Numbered from the stretch's first letter, positions 1 through 9,614 are shown. The stretch is DNA of 64,000 nt from Pseudomonas sp. R5-89-07 (GCF_003851685.1 NZ_CP027727.1:3038001-3102000), one strand, 5' to 3'. Notes: generated by a model not told the origin, from the sequence alone. Numbers and translations are program-made.

Positions 1-1
1 T

Positions 2-736
2 GCGATGCCTGGAGGCGGCCGCCTTATCGTGGAGACCAGCAATCGTCACCTCGACACCGTATTTACCGCCGCCTACGGCACCCTGATACCAGGCGACTAC
101 GTCGAGCTGAGCGTCAGCGATACCGGTTGCGGTATTCCCGAGCATCTGCTGGGCCGCGTATTCGACCCTTTCTTCACCACCAAGCCCATCGGCCAGGGTA
201 CAGGCCTGGGGCTTTCGATGATCTACGGGTTTGCCCGCCAATCCCGCGGGCATGTCACCATCCATAGCATTGTCGACAAGGGCACCACCGTGAGTCTGTT
301 CCTGCCGCGGTTTATCGGGGAAATGGTCGCGGCTGAAGCCGTTAACCCCGCCCAATTGCCGTTCGCCAATGACGGAGAAACCGTACTGATCGTGGAGGAC
401 GACCCGGCGGTGCGGGTGCTGGTCAGTGCCGTGCTGACAGAGTTGGGCTATGCCTTCGTCGAGGCGGGCGATGCCGACACCGCCGTACCGATTATCGAAT
501 CCGAGCAGCGCATCGACCTGATGATCAGCGATGTGGGCTTGCCCGGTATGAACGGCCGGCAACTGGCGGAGATCGGTCGCCAGATACGCCCGGACCTCAA
601 GGTGTTATTCATTACCGGCTATGCCGAACACGCAGCCGTGCGGGGTGGTTTCCTGGAGCCTGGCATGCAGTTGATCACCAAGCCTTTCACCTTTGATTTA
701 TTGACGGCGAAAGTGCGCGAGATGGTGGGTTCCTGA
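2..736 (+). CDS. Hybrid sensor histidine kinase, C-terminal part (5'-truncated by window edge)
   Basis: Only the end of this gene is in the window. The reading frame is open from base 2, and the first visible residues (AMPGGGRL) look like the end of a kinase N-box, so the ATG at 5 is internal. The first ~110 residues are an HATPase domain with G1 (DTGCGIPE), F-box (DPFFTTK) and G2 (GTGLGLSM) motifs. A receiver domain follows, with the acidic pair VEDD, the phospho-acceptor in MISDVGLPG, a T in FITGYA and K in ITKPF. It is a cytoplasmic phosphotransfer protein of the PAS/HisKA-HATPase-REC type common in Pseudomonas. The sensor part and input signal cannot be seen. Confidence 0.9.
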   Translation, partial: AMPGGGRLIVETSNRHLDTVFTAAYGTLIPGDYVELSVSDTGCGIPEHLLGRVFDPFFTTKPIGQGTGLGLSMIYGFARQSRGHVTIHSIVDKGTTVSLFLPRFIGEMVAAEAVNPAQLPFANDGETVLIVEDDPAVRVLVSAVLTELGYAFVEAGDADTAVPIIESEQRIDLMISDVGLPGMNGRQLAEIGRQIRPDLKVLFITGYAEHAAVRGGFLEPGMQLITKPFTFDLLTAKVREMVGS

Positions 737-749
737 TGCTGTTACTCAG

Positions 750-780
750 ATGAACGAAGGCGTTCCTTGCCTTGGTTCAT
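750..780. other. Stem-loop between convergent genes
   Basis: ATGAACGAAGG and CCTTGGTTCAT pair at 10 of 11 positions around a 9-base loop. It lies between the convergent hybrid kinase and receiver genes. There is no T-run, so it is a weak candidate for a terminator. Confidence 0.35.
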
Positions 781-881
781 TGCACGCAGGCTAGCTCCTC
801 GCTCAGGGGCCAGCCGTTGTACATTGGCACTCAAGGTGCTGCTGGGCGTGAACACGAAGTGAGAGCCATGCCTGTAACGTA

Positions 882-1259
882 TCAGGCCAGCAACCGTTGG
901 ATGTGCTCCTGCAAACTGTCAAGATCGAACGGCTTGGCCAGGATCGGCGCATTGCGCGTGATCGGGCTGTTGCAGTCGAGAATTTCCTGCGGGTAGCCGC
1001 TGATAAAGATCACCTTCAATTCCGGCCTCACCTTGAGCGCAGGCTCAGCGATCTGCACACCGGAAATGCCGCCTGGCAGGCGATAATCGGTGACCATCAG
1101 GTCCAGGTGCGGTTTGCTCGCGAGGATTTCAAAGGCTTCTTTGCCATTGATCGCTTTCAACACCCGATAGCCCAGGCCAGCCAGGTATTCGCCCAGCACA
1201 AACATAATGGATTCGTCGTCTTCGACGATCAGTACGACATCTTGCGCATCTTCACTCAT
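882..1259 (-). CDS. Single-domain response regulator (receiver only)
   Basis: This is a 125-residue stand-alone receiver. It has the acidic pair VEDDE near residue 14, the phospho-acceptor D58 in MVTDYRLPGG, and the conserved lysine in LAKPF. There is no output domain, so it should act by protein contact or as a phosphate relay in the cytoplasm. The ATG at 1259 is preferred because AAAGG lies 7 bases upstream; a TTG at 1280 is a weaker alternative. It is the last gene of the minus-strand signalling operon, 78 bases after the receiver-kinase at 1338-2531, and probably serves the same pathway. Confidence 0.88.
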   Translation of the reverse strand: MSEDAQDVVLIVEDDESIMFVLGEYLAGLGYRVLKAINGKEAFEILASKPHLDLMVTDYRLPGGISGVQIAEPALKVRPELKVIFISGYPQEILDCNSPITRNAPILAKPFDLDSLQEHIQRLLA

Positions 1260-1337
1260 GGGAAGCCTTTGTCCGGTCAATTGCTGGTGTTACGACCATC
1301 GGGTCACGTAGAGGTTGCGTCCAGGTGACGATTGATT

Positions 1338-2531
1338 TCATGCCGTCGCCTGAAGCGGCAGACAAACCCGGAATAACGCGCCCTCGCCTATCTGGCTTTC
1401 AACCTCGATGGTACCGCCATGGGCAGCGACGATCTGTTCGGAGATGAACAGCCCCAGGCCCAGGCCTGCTGCCGCATGGTTGGCGGAAACCCGCTCGAAC
1501 TGTTGAAAAATGCGCTTCTGGTTCTCCTCACTGATACCGATGCCGTGGTCACGTACCTCTATGCGCGCTTCGCCGTGCTCGGCGTAAACCCGCACTTCGA
1601 CCGGGCTCTTGGCGCCGTAGCGCAAGGCGTTGGTCAGCAGATTGGTGACCACCTGCTCGATGCGGAACTCGTCCCAATGGCCTTCCACCGGCTCATCTGC
1701 CACCAATTGCATCGACGATTCGGCGGCCGCGACCTGCGGTTCGAAGTTATGCACCAGGTTGCGCACCAACTGCGTGAGGTCAAAGCGCGCCGGGCGTATC
1801 GACAGTTTGCCGGTGCGAATACGCGACACGTCGAGCATGTCCTCGATCAGACGGATCAGGCTCTTGATCTGGCGCTCGTCGCGGTCGACCATCGCGTGCA
1901 TCTTGTCCAGCGTGAACGCCGAGGCGTTGTCACGGGCCAGGTGCATCTTGCGCAGCTGGGTTTCCAGGATCAGCCCGTTCAGCGGCGTACGCACTTCGTG
2001 GGCGACGATCGACATGAAGTCATCGCGCATGCGCACGGCCTGCTCGAGTTCGGCCTGGGTGGCCTGCAGACGCGTCAGCAGCAGTTCCTGCTCGCGGCGG
2101 CTGCGCTCCAGGGCTTCGACCTGCAGCTTCATCGCCTTGCTCTGGCGGTACAGGTCAACGAATACATTGACCTTGCTCTTCACCGCGTGGATATCCAGCG
2201 GCTTGTGCAGGAAGTCCACCGCGCCGCTCTCATAGCCCTTGAAGGCGTAATTGAGTTCGCGGCCGGCGGCGCTGACGAAGACGATCGGGATGTTCTTGGT
2301 CTTTTCGGTGCCGCGCATCAGTTCGGCCAGCTCGAAACCGTTCATGCCAGGCATCTGCACGTCGAGGATCGCCATGGCGAATTCATGTTCCAGCAACAGG
2401 GACAACGCTTCGTCGGCACTCAATGCCTTGAATACCTGGCGGTCTTCGCGCTTGATCAGCGCTTCGAGGGCCAGCAGGTTTTCCGGCAGATCGTCGACGA
2501 TCAGCAGTTTGGCCTGGACAGTACTTAACAT
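1338..2531 (-). CDS. Receiver-histidine kinase (REC-HisKA-HATPase)
   Basis: The 397-residue protein starts with a receiver (residues ~6-125, acidic pair IVDD, phospho-acceptor D57 in ILDVQMPGMNG, K in LHKP). A short coiled coil follows, then HisKA with the phosphorylated H178 in IVAHEVRTPL and an HATPase with NLLTNALRYG, VRDHGIGIS and GLGLGLFIS. It has no membrane segment, so it is a cytoplasmic kinase whose activity is probably gated by its own receiver. Its start overlaps the end of cheB by 7 bases, which indicates translational coupling. It likely takes phosphate or a signal from the large kinase at the head of the operon. Confidence 0.92.
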   Translation of the reverse strand: MLSTVQAKLLIVDDLPENLLALEALIKREDRQVFKALSADEALSLLLEHEFAMAILDVQMPGMNGFELAELMRGTEKTKNIPIVFVSAAGRELNYAFKGYESGAVDFLHKPLDIHAVKSKVNVFVDLYRQSKAMKLQVEALERSRREQELLLTRLQATQAELEQAVRMRDDFMSIVAHEVRTPLNGLILETQLRKMHLARDNASAFTLDKMHAMVDRDERQIKSLIRLIEDMLDVSRIRTGKLSIRPARFDLTQLVRNLVHNFEPQVAAAESSMQLVADEPVEGHWDEFRIEQVVTNLLTNALRYGAKSPVEVRVYAEHGEARIEVRDHGIGISEENQKRIFQQFERVSANHAAAGLGLGLFISEQIVAAHGGTIEVESQIGEGALFRVCLPLQATA

Positions 2532-3124
2532 GGGGAAGGTTCCAGGGAAGCCAGCAATGAGCCAATCTGGCTCAAGGAAAGAATATGGTCAGGTGTGTGC
2601 AGCGCCAAGGCTGCCAGGGGCATCACGGCAATCCGGGCCTCTGCGGGGTCTTGTACGAGGGTGGTGCCGCCCGATTGCTTGACGTGGGCCAGCCCGCGTG
2701 CGCCGTCCTGGTTGGCCCCGGTCAGCAGGATCGCCAGCAGGCCTTGCCCATAGGCGTCAGCGGCCGAAGCGAAGAGAAAATCGATGGAGGGTCGGGAATG
2801 GTGCACGCGGTCCTCCTGGCTCAGGGACAGGCTGCGGTCTTGTTCCACTGACAGATGATAGCCGGGACCGGCGAAATACAAGGTGCCCGCCTCAATCGAC
2901 TCCTTGTCCCGCGCCTCCTTCACCGGAATGCGCAAGCGCCGCGCGAAGACGTCCGCCAGTTGGCTGCGACGTTCATCGGGCAGGTGCAGCACGGCAATGA
3001 TCGGCAGGCCGAACGTGTCCGGCAACCCGCTAAAAATACTCAGCAACGCCTCCACACCGCCGGCGGAGGCGCCGACGACGATGGCTTCAATCCCGACAAG
3101 CGGGGTGATTGCAGCGTCGCTCAT
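2525..3124 (-). CDS. cheB: CheB-type protein-glutamate methylesterase, catalytic domain only
   Basis: The ~199-residue protein is just the CheB methylesterase domain. The active-site serine sits in VVGASAGGVEAL, the histidine in VLHLPDERR and the aspartate in LLTGANQDGARG. The usual N-terminal receiver is absent, so activity is not controlled by direct phosphorylation. The ATG at 3124 overlaps the cheR stop as ATGA, so I reject the longer frame starting at 3232. No chemoreceptor, CheA or CheW is present in the window. In such CheR/CheB-plus-hybrid-kinase operons the methyl target is uncertain; it may be the coiled coil of the partner kinase (inference). Confidence 0.88.
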   Translation of the reverse strand: MSDAAITPLVGIEAIVVGASAGGVEALLSIFSGLPDTFGLPIIAVLHLPDERRSQLADVFARRLRIPVKEARDKESIEAGTLYFAGPGYHLSVEQDRSLSLSQEDRVHHSRPSIDFLFASAADAYGQGLLAILLTGANQDGARGLAHVKQSGGTTLVQDPAEARIAVMPLAALALHTPDHILSLSQIGSLLASLEPSPC

Positions 3125-3951
3125 GATTTGCGGTAGATCCGTTCCTGTTTGACCAAGGGTTCGAATTGCTTGCTGTAGGCGGAAAAATCCAGGGTTTCCT
3201 TGCTGCCCAGCACCAGGAAGCCGCGATGGCACAGCGACTCATGAAACAACCCAAACGCCCTGTCTTGCAACTTTTTATTGAAATAAATTAATACGTTGCG
3301 ACATGAAATTAATTGAGTTTCTGAGAATACGCTGTCGGTGGCCAGGCTATGGTCGGCGAACGTGACGTTCTCGCGCAGGGTCTTGTCGAAGATCGCGTTA
3401 TCGTAAGCCGCGGTGTAGTAGTCGGCAAATGAACGTTGGCCACCGGCCTGCTGATAGTTCGCCGTATAGGCGCGCACGTTCTCCAGGGAGAAGATGCCCT
3501 GCTTGGCCTTGTCCAGCGATGCCGGGTTGATGTCGGTGGCATAGATGATGGTGCGTTCGAGCAAGCCTTCTTCACGCAGCAGGATCGCCATGGAGTAAAC
3601 CTCCTCACCGGTGCTGCAGCCGGCGATCCAGATCTTGATCGACGGATAGGTCTTGAGCAGCGGCACCACTTCCTGGCGAATCGCGAGGAAGTGCGAGGGG
3701 TCGCGAAACATCTCGCTCACGGGAATCGTCAGGAACTGCAGCAATTGCATGAACGCGGCCGGGTCATGCAGCACCCGCTCCTGCAGCGCGGAAATGGTCG
3801 CGCAGTCGAACTGGCGCAAGGCATGGGCCACCCGCCGCTTGACCGACGCACCGGAGTAGTCGCGAAAGTCGTAGCTGTACTTGAGGTAAATCGCCTCGAT
3901 CAACAGGCGCAGCTCGATGTCGCTGCTTTTGTCCAAGAAACTTCGCTCCAC
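3121..3951 (-). CDS. cheR: CheR-type protein-glutamate O-methyltransferase
   Basis: The 276-residue SAM-dependent methyltransferase has the CheR all-alpha N-terminal domain (residues ~10-75). After it come VSEMFRDPSHF (the family's T/SEFFR motif), the SAM loop WIAGCSTGEEVYS and the C-terminal LISCRNVLIYF signature. The start is a GTG directly abutting the TAA of the upstream kinase, and the end overlaps cheB by 4 bases, so translation is coupled throughout. The protein would methylate glutamates of a receptor or kinase helix in the cytoplasm, opposed by the neighbouring CheB. It is not part of a classical chemotaxis operon here. Confidence 0.92.
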   Translation of the reverse strand: MERSFLDKSSDIELRLLIEAIYLKYSYDFRDYSGASVKRRVAHALRQFDCATISALQERVLHDPAAFMQLLQFLTIPVSEMFRDPSHFLAIRQEVVPLLKTYPSIKIWIAGCSTGEEVYSMAILLREEGLLERTIIYATDINPASLDKAKQGIFSLENVRAYTANYQQAGGQRSFADYYTAAYDNAIFDKTLRENVTFADHSLATDSVFSETQLISCRNVLIYFNKKLQDRAFGLFHESLCHRGFLVLGSKETLDFSAYSKQFEPLVKQERIYRKS

Positions 3952-6900
3952 TTAAATGCGTTCCATCTTCGGTAGCCATACACGAATCAATGAGAACAGA
4001 CGGTCCAGATCAATCGGTTTGGCCAGGTAATCGTTGGAACCTGCGGCCAGGCAACGCTCCTGGTCGTCTTTCATGGCTTTGGCGGTCACGGCAATGATCG
4101 GCAGCTTTTTCCAGCGCGGGTCCTGACGGATCAGCGCCGTCGCTTCGTAGCCGTCCATCTCCGGCATCATCACGTCCATCAATACCAGGTCGATATCATC
4201 GACCTCATTGAGCTTGTCGATGGCTTCGCGGCCGTTACGCCCGATCACCACCACGGCGCCTTTATGCTCCAGAGCGCTGGTCAGGGCAAAGATATTGCGC
4301 ACGTCGTCGTCCACCAGCAAGATCTTGCGCCCCTCGAACACCTTGTCGCGGCTGCGGGCGGTCTTGAGCATCTTCTGGCGGTCATGGGACAGCTGGGATT
4401 CGACTTTGTGCAAAAAGAGCGTGACTTCATCCAGCAGGCGCTCCGGAGAACGGGCGCCCTTGATGATGATCGAGCGCGAATACTTGCGCAGTTCGGCTTC
4501 TTCATCGCGAGTCAGGTTGCGCCCGGTGTAGACGATCACCGGCGGGAACGAGCAGATATCTTCGGTGGCCATGCGCTTGAGCAGCTCGTTACCGAGCATG
4601 TCCGGCAGCTTGAGGTCGATGATCATGCAGTCGTAGACATGGGTGCGCAGCAGGTCCAATGCGGCCTGGGCGTAGCCGACATCGGTGATCTCGATGTCGT
4701 CATCGCCGATCAGGCGGGCAATGCTGTCGCGCTGCAGGTCGTCGTCTTCCACCAGCAGCACCCGCTTGACCTTTTGCGTGAGCTTGGCTTCCAGGCGCGC
4801 GAACACGTCCTTGAGTTCTTCACGGGTGGTGGGTTTCACCGCATAACCGATGGCACCCATGTGCATGGCGGCTTCGACGCGGTCTTCCACGGAAATCACA
4901 TGCACCGGGATGTGGCGGGTGTTGGCGTGCTCCTTGAGACGCTGCAGCACCGTCAACCCTGAGTGGTCCGGCAGGCGCATATCGAGCAGGATAGCATCGG
5001 GGATGAACTCTTCGGCCAGGCTGTAGCCTTCGTCGGCGCCGTGGGCGACCAGGCAGTTGTAGCCCAGCTCGTGGGCCAGGTCGAAGAGGATGCGTGCAAA
5101 ATTCGGCTCATCTTCCACCACCAGGATGCAGCGGGTGGTGAACGGGGCTTTGTCACGGTCATCTGCAAAGCGTGGGATCGGCTCGGCATCGGCCACTGGC
5201 AGCGGCGCAACCTTGACTGGCTCAGGGGCCGGCGCCGCCACGGCCTGGCGTGGGGCCTGGATCGGCGCGGCATCTTCGGCGCGTTCGACGTACTGCTCCG
5301 GCAATACCAGCGTGAAAATGCTGCCCTTGCCCGGTTCGCTGGTCACACTGATGTAGCCACCCAGAAGGGTAGCCAGGTCACGGGAGATGGACAGGCCCAG
5401 GCCGGTACCTCCGTAACGGCGATTGGTGGTGCCATCGGCCTGGCGGAAGGCTTCAAAGATGCTTTCCTGTTGATCCTGGGCAATACCGATACCCGAGTCA
5501 CGCACCGTGAAGGCAACGCCCTCCCCCGGCGCGCGGGACACCGACAGGCTGACGTCGCCCTGCTCGGTGAACTTGATCGCGTTAGACAGCAGGTTCTTGA
5601 GGATTTGCTCCAGACGCTGGCGATCGGTGAACAGCAAGGACGGCGCGCCTTGCTGCACGTCGATCTGAAAGCCCAGCTTGCGATCTTTGGCCAGCGGCTC
5701 GAACATGCCGCGCAGGCCGTCTACCAGGCGCTCGACGCTGGAATTTTCTGGAACCACTTCCAGTTTGCCGGCTTCTACCTTGGAAATATCGAGGATGTCG
5801 TTGATCAGGTTGAGCAGGTCATTGCCGGCCGAGTAGATCGACTCGGCAAATTTGACCTGTTCGGCACTGAGGTTTTCCTGGGGGTTCTCGGCCAGCAGCT
5901 TGGCCAGGATCAGCGAACTGTTCAGCGGCGTGCGCAGCTCGTGGGACATGTTGGCGAGGAATTCGGACTTGTATTTGCTGGAGCGCTGCAGCTCATCGGC
6001 GCGGTCTTCGAGTTCCAGCTGGACCTTGTTGAGTTCGATATTCTTGCGGTCCATGGCATCGCGCTGTTCGGCCAGGGTCTGGGTCTGTTCGGCCAACTGC
6101 TCGTTGGTCTGCTCCAGCTCCGCTTGCTGGGTTTCCAGGTGGGCCTGCGATTCCTTGAGGATGCGTGACTGTTCTTCCAGCTCTTCGTTGGCAGTCTTGA
6201 GCTCTTCCTGCTGCACTTGTAGCTCTTCGTTGAGCTGCTGGGTTTCGGCCAGGACTTCCTGCAAGCGCTGGCGATAACGCGCAGCTTCGATGGACGTACC
6301 GATATTGCCCGCGATCAGCTCCAGCAGTTCGACATCGCGTTCCTCCAGTGGGCGCAGGAAGCCCAGCTCGATCACGCCGTTGACGCGGTCGTCATCGCTG
6401 GTTGGCACCACCAATACACTGCGGGCACTGCCCTCGCCCAGCCCCGAGCTGACCTTGAAATAGTCCACCGGTACGTCATCCAGGCGGATCAGGCGATCGA
6501 GCTGGGCGGCCTGCCCGACAATGCCTTCGTCGCTGTAGATCGCCTGCTCCAGCTGTGCCTGCTCACGGGAAAAGCCGTAGGTGGCCACGCGTTTGAGCCC
6601 ACCGTGTTCTTCGCGTACATACAGCGCAGAAACGGCCGAGCCCATGTACTGGGCAAAAAACTGCAGGATGTTGCGGCCCAACAGGTTCAAGGTCAGTTGG
6701 CCCAGCACTTGTTCGGCCAGTTCGGTCTGGCCGTTGCGTAGCCAGGCCTGCTGCTCCAAGCGTTTGGCGATCTTCTTTTGTGACGCGAGGGTTGCGCTGT
6801 AACTATTTGAAAGTTCGAGCAAATTTTTTCGGCCAACATACGCCAGAAAACCACTGAGCCCGAGTACGAACGTCAGGTATAGCGTAACGCTGACCACCGT

Positions 6901-7449
6901 GGTGCGGGTCACTTCTTCATTGCGGGTGATACGGAACTGTTGTTCCATCGCCACCGCGTCTTCATATTCCTTGCGAATTTCATCGGTCAGGCGCTTACCC
7001 CGGCCCGCCTTGACCGCACCGCGGAAGTCTCCGCTGCTGCGCTGCAATTCAATCATCGACTGCGCATAGTTGTTCCACTCCACCTGCAGCGCTTCAAGAC
7101 GCTTGAGGCGGTCGACCTGCTGCGGGTTGTCGGCGACCAGTTCCTGCAGATTGCGCAGGTCGGCAATGATCCGCGGCTTGGCCACTTCATAGGGGTCGAG
7201 AAAATGTTCGTCACCGGTAATCAGGAAGCCGCGCATGCCGGTTTCCAGGTCGACCGTCAGCTTGGACGATTCATTGAGGTTGTTGATGACCCGGTCGGTG
7301 TGTTCCACCCATTGGATCACCGACAGTAAATAAGTGATCAGGAACACGAAAAACACCGCGCTGAGCACGCCTACCCCCAATGGCAGCGCCACGTTACGGC
7401 TCAGGAGTTTACGGAAGCTCTTTTCATCAACTGACGACGCGGGAGTCAT
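3952..7449 (-). CDS. Membrane hybrid histidine kinase: CHASE3-GAF-HisKA-HATPase-REC-REC-REC
   Basis: Numbered from the ATG at 7449 (AAGG upstream; an ATG at 7512 would add 21 residues without a clear ribosome site), this is a 1165-residue protein. Two membrane helices (~22-45 and ~185-207) flank a periplasmic helical CHASE3-like sensor. A GAF domain (~250-390) and a long coiled coil (~395-490) follow. The kinase core has H503 in ANMSHELRTPL, an N-box NLLSNAIKF and GTGLGLSIS. Three receivers carry acceptors D823, D945 and D1092. It heads the operon with cheR, cheB, a receiver-kinase and a receiver. The combination suggests a multi-input phosphorelay with methylation-based adaptation. The signal is unknown. 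Confidence 0.93.
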   Translation of the reverse strand: MTPASSVDEKSFRKLLSRNVALPLGVGVLSAVFFVFLITYLLSVIQWVEHTDRVINNLNESSKLTVDLETGMRGFLITGDEHFLDPYEVAKPRIIADLRNLQELVADNPQQVDRLKRLEALQVEWNNYAQSMIELQRSSGDFRGAVKAGRGKRLTDEIRKEYEDAVAMEQQFRITRNEEVTRTTVVSVTLYLTFVLGLSGFLAYVGRKNLLELSNSYSATLASQKKIAKRLEQQAWLRNGQTELAEQVLGQLTLNLLGRNILQFFAQYMGSAVSALYVREEHGGLKRVATYGFSREQAQLEQAIYSDEGIVGQAAQLDRLIRLDDVPVDYFKVSSGLGEGSARSVLVVPTSDDDRVNGVIELGFLRPLEERDVELLELIAGNIGTSIEAARYRQRLQEVLAETQQLNEELQVQQEELKTANEELEEQSRILKESQAHLETQQAELEQTNEQLAEQTQTLAEQRDAMDRKNIELNKVQLELEDRADELQRSSKYKSEFLANMSHELRTPLNSSLILAKLLAENPQENLSAEQVKFAESIYSAGNDLLNLINDILDISKVEAGKLEVVPENSSVERLVDGLRGMFEPLAKDRKLGFQIDVQQGAPSLLFTDRQRLEQILKNLLSNAIKFTEQGDVSLSVSRAPGEGVAFTVRDSGIGIAQDQQESIFEAFRQADGTTNRRYGGTGLGLSISRDLATLLGGYISVTSEPGKGSIFTLVLPEQYVERAEDAAPIQAPRQAVAAPAPEPVKVAPLPVADAEPIPRFADDRDKAPFTTRCILVVEDEPNFARILFDLAHELGYNCLVAHGADEGYSLAEEFIPDAILLDMRLPDHSGLTVLQRLKEHANTRHIPVHVISVEDRVEAAMHMGAIGYAVKPTTREELKDVFARLEAKLTQKVKRVLLVEDDDLQRDSIARLIGDDDIEITDVGYAQAALDLLRTHVYDCMIIDLKLPDMLGNELLKRMATEDICSFPPVIVYTGRNLTRDEEAELRKYSRSIIIKGARSPERLLDEVTLFLHKVESQLSHDRQKMLKTARSRDKVFEGRKILLVDDDVRNIFALTSALEHKGAVVVIGRNGREAIDKLNEVDDIDLVLMDVMMPEMDGYEATALIRQDPRWKKLPIIAVTAKAMKDDQERCLAAGSNDYLAKPIDLDRLFSLIRVWLPKMERI

Positions 7450-7684
7450 GGGCATGCCTTGGCCAAGTGCGGAAAAATCGCGAGTTTGCCCCAAAGTAAC
7501 GATCAAGACCATTTTTCTGAAGTGATTTGGTACAGATTCCTACGAAATAACAGGCTATTCTGGCTGGTCTTTTCTATCGTTTTTACCGTCCGACGGAACT
7601 TGTCGATAGCCTGCGCTTACTCAAGTAACAGGTCGGTCAGAATGGCCACTGGTAAAAACTCGTCTTTTTTGGGAACGCCTTATT

Positions 7685-8041
7685 ATGTCTACCTCCACCA
7701 TCCTTGTTGTCGAAGATGACGCTATCGTGCGCATGCTGATCGTCGATGTGCTTGAGGAGTTGGAGTTCACCGTGCTTGAGGCCGCCGATGCCGAAGAAGC
7801 GCTGAAGATCGTCGAAGCCCAAGACACGGTGATCGATCTGATGATGACCGACGTCGGCCTGCCGGATATGGACGGTAAGCAACTGGCAACCAAGGTGCGC
7901 GAACTGCGCCCTGCGCTGCCCATCCTGTTCGCTAGCGGCTATGCCGAAAACATCGACGTTCCCGCCGGCATGCAGGTCATTGCCAAGCCATTCTCGATCG
8001 ATCAGTTGCGCGATAAGGTCAAATCAATGTTGCCCGCGTAA
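7685..8041 (+). CDS. Single-domain response regulator
   Basis: This 118-residue receiver has VVEDD, phospho-acceptor D56 in MMTDVGLPDMDG, a serine in FASGYAEN and lysine in IAKPF. It resembles the C-terminal receiver of the truncated hybrid kinase at the left window edge more than a DNA-binding regulator, and it has no output domain. It is divergent from the large kinase operon across about 235 bases, so it may be co-regulated with it. The following gene lies about 107 bases downstream and is unrelated. Confidence 0.88.
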   Translation: MSTSTILVVEDDAIVRMLIVDVLEELEFTVLEAADAEEALKIVEAQDTVIDLMMTDVGLPDMDGKQLATKVRELRPALPILFASGYAENIDVPAGMQVIAKPFSIDQLRDKVKSMLPA

Positions 8042-8148
8042 TCCCTTGTCCTTTTGCAGGTTTTAACGTGACGTCCGGGAAATAAAACTGGAAACTCATC
8101 GCCTTCATCTCCCCGTCAGTCAAACGAACTCTGGAAGGACGCAACAAC

Positions 8149-9549
8149 ATGATTGGACAACCTGCGCGCCTGGTGTTGGCGAGCCTCTCGATACTCATGA
8201 GCACCGGCGCCTGGGCCGACTTCACGGCGACCCCGACTGAAGCACGGGCCATCGCCAAGGAAGCCTATTTATACGGCTATCCCGTGGTGGAGATGTACAA
8301 GACGCTCTACACCCAAGCCGTTGATAAAGGTGGGGCCAACTTCAAGGCAGGGTTCAATCACATCGGCAATACCGCGCAGGTCTTTACCCCCAAGGACACC
8401 GCGTTCGTGACCCCGAACTCGGACACGCCCTACTCCTTCGTCTGGATGGACCTGCGCAAGGAGCCCTTGGTGCTGACCCTGCCCAAGGTCGAAGACAACC
8501 GCTACTACTCGGTGCAGTTGATCGACCTCTATACCCAGAACATCGCCTACCTGGGCACCCGCAGCACCGGCAACAATGGCGGTCACTACATGATCGCAGG
8601 GCCTGACTGGAAGGGGCAGCAGCCGGTCGACATCGACCGCGTGGTCTACAGCGAAAGCAATATCGCCTACGCACTGTATCGCACCCAGTTGTTCGACGAA
8701 AAAGACCTGGGCAAGGTCAAGCAAATCCAGAGCGGCTATAAAGTGCAGCCGCTGAGCAGCTATGTAAAACAGGCGGCCCCGGCCAAAGTGCCGAAGGTGG
8801 AGTGGCCCAAGCCGATGGCGAACATGAGCGACAGCCCACAGTTGTTCCGCTACTTGAACTTCATGCTGGCTTTTGCTGCGCCGCAGGACAGTGAAAAAGA
8901 CCTGCTCGCACGCTTCGCCAAAATCGGCATCGCTCCCGGCGCGCCGTTCAAGCTGAGCCAGTTGACTGTCGAACAGCGCAAAGCGTTGGAAGATGGCATT
9001 GCTGACGGCAAGGCGGAGTTCGCCACGTTCAAGAAAGACAGGATCGACACCCACCAAGTGTCCAGCGGGGAGCTGTTCGGCAGCCGTGACCGCCTGAAAA
9101 ACAACTACCTGTACCGGTATGCCGGCGCCAACCTGGGTATTTTCGGCAATTCCACCGACGAAGCCGCTTACTTCACCTACTTCGATGATAGCGAAGGCAA
9201 ACCGGCCAACGGCGCGCGCCGCAGCTACACCGTACATTTTGCCAAGGGTCAACTGCCGCCGGCCGATGCGTTCTGGTCGCTGACCATGTACGACGCCAAG
9301 ACCAAGTTGCTGGTGCCGAACCACAAGAAACGCTACCTGATCAATTCCCGGATGCTGCCTGACTTGAAGCTGGACGCCGACGGCGGGCTGACCTTGGCGC
9401 TGCAACATCACGAGCCACCGAAAGCCGAACAGAGCAACTGGTTGCCCGCTCCGACCGGTCCGTTCTTCGCGGTGCTGCGCATCTACCTGCCCAAGCCTGA
9501 AGTCAGTAACGGCCAATGGCAGTTGCCGCCGTTGACGCCGCTCAAGTAA
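8149..9549 (+). CDS. DUF1254/DUF1214 domain protein, secreted
   Basis: The 466-residue protein has a signal peptide (cleavage after GAWA, ~residue 24). A DUF1254 domain follows (~30-160, beginning AYLYGYPVVEMYKTLY and including TPNSDTPYSFVWMDLR), then a C-terminal DUF1214 domain (~330-460, ending FFAVLRIYLPKPE). AAGGA lies 8 bases before the ATG. Proteins of this pair of families are widespread, exported and of unknown biochemical role. Nothing in the neighbourhood ties it to a pathway, and it appears to be a single-gene unit. Confidence 0.85.
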   Translation: MIGQPARLVLASLSILMSTGAWADFTATPTEARAIAKEAYLYGYPVVEMYKTLYTQAVDKGGANFKAGFNHIGNTAQVFTPKDTAFVTPNSDTPYSFVWMDLRKEPLVLTLPKVEDNRYYSVQLIDLYTQNIAYLGTRSTGNNGGHYMIAGPDWKGQQPVDIDRVVYSESNIAYALYRTQLFDEKDLGKVKQIQSGYKVQPLSSYVKQAAPAKVPKVEWPKPMANMSDSPQLFRYLNFMLAFAAPQDSEKDLLARFAKIGIAPGAPFKLSQLTVEQRKALEDGIADGKAEFATFKKDRIDTHQVSSGELFGSRDRLKNNYLYRYAGANLGIFGNSTDEAAYFTYFDDSEGKPANGARRSYTVHFAKGQLPPADAFWSLTMYDAKTKLLVPNHKKRYLINSRMLPDLKLDADGGLTLALQHHEPPKAEQSNWLPAPTGPFFAVLRIYLPKPEVSNGQWQLPPLTPLK

Positions 9550-9614
9550 TCGCACGGAAGCCCATGCGCGGCGGGTGACGGCTCACACCGGTCTCCCGCC
9601 GCGCCGCGCATATG

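Noticed and set aside
3121..3951. CheR/CheB as part of a classical chemotaxis operon
   Set aside because: No CheA, CheW, CheY-CheZ or receptor gene is present; the partners are hybrid kinases.
4963..6168. 401-aa plus-strand frame opposite the large hybrid kinase
   Set aside because: Antisense shadow of the kinase and first receiver, with repeated Gln/Leu/Gly stretches reflecting the coiled coil on the other strand.
8269..9555. 428-aa minus-strand frame opposite the DUF1254/DUF1214 gene
   Set aside because: Antisense shadow; no ribosome site or domain, while the plus-strand gene has a signal peptide and clear family motifs.
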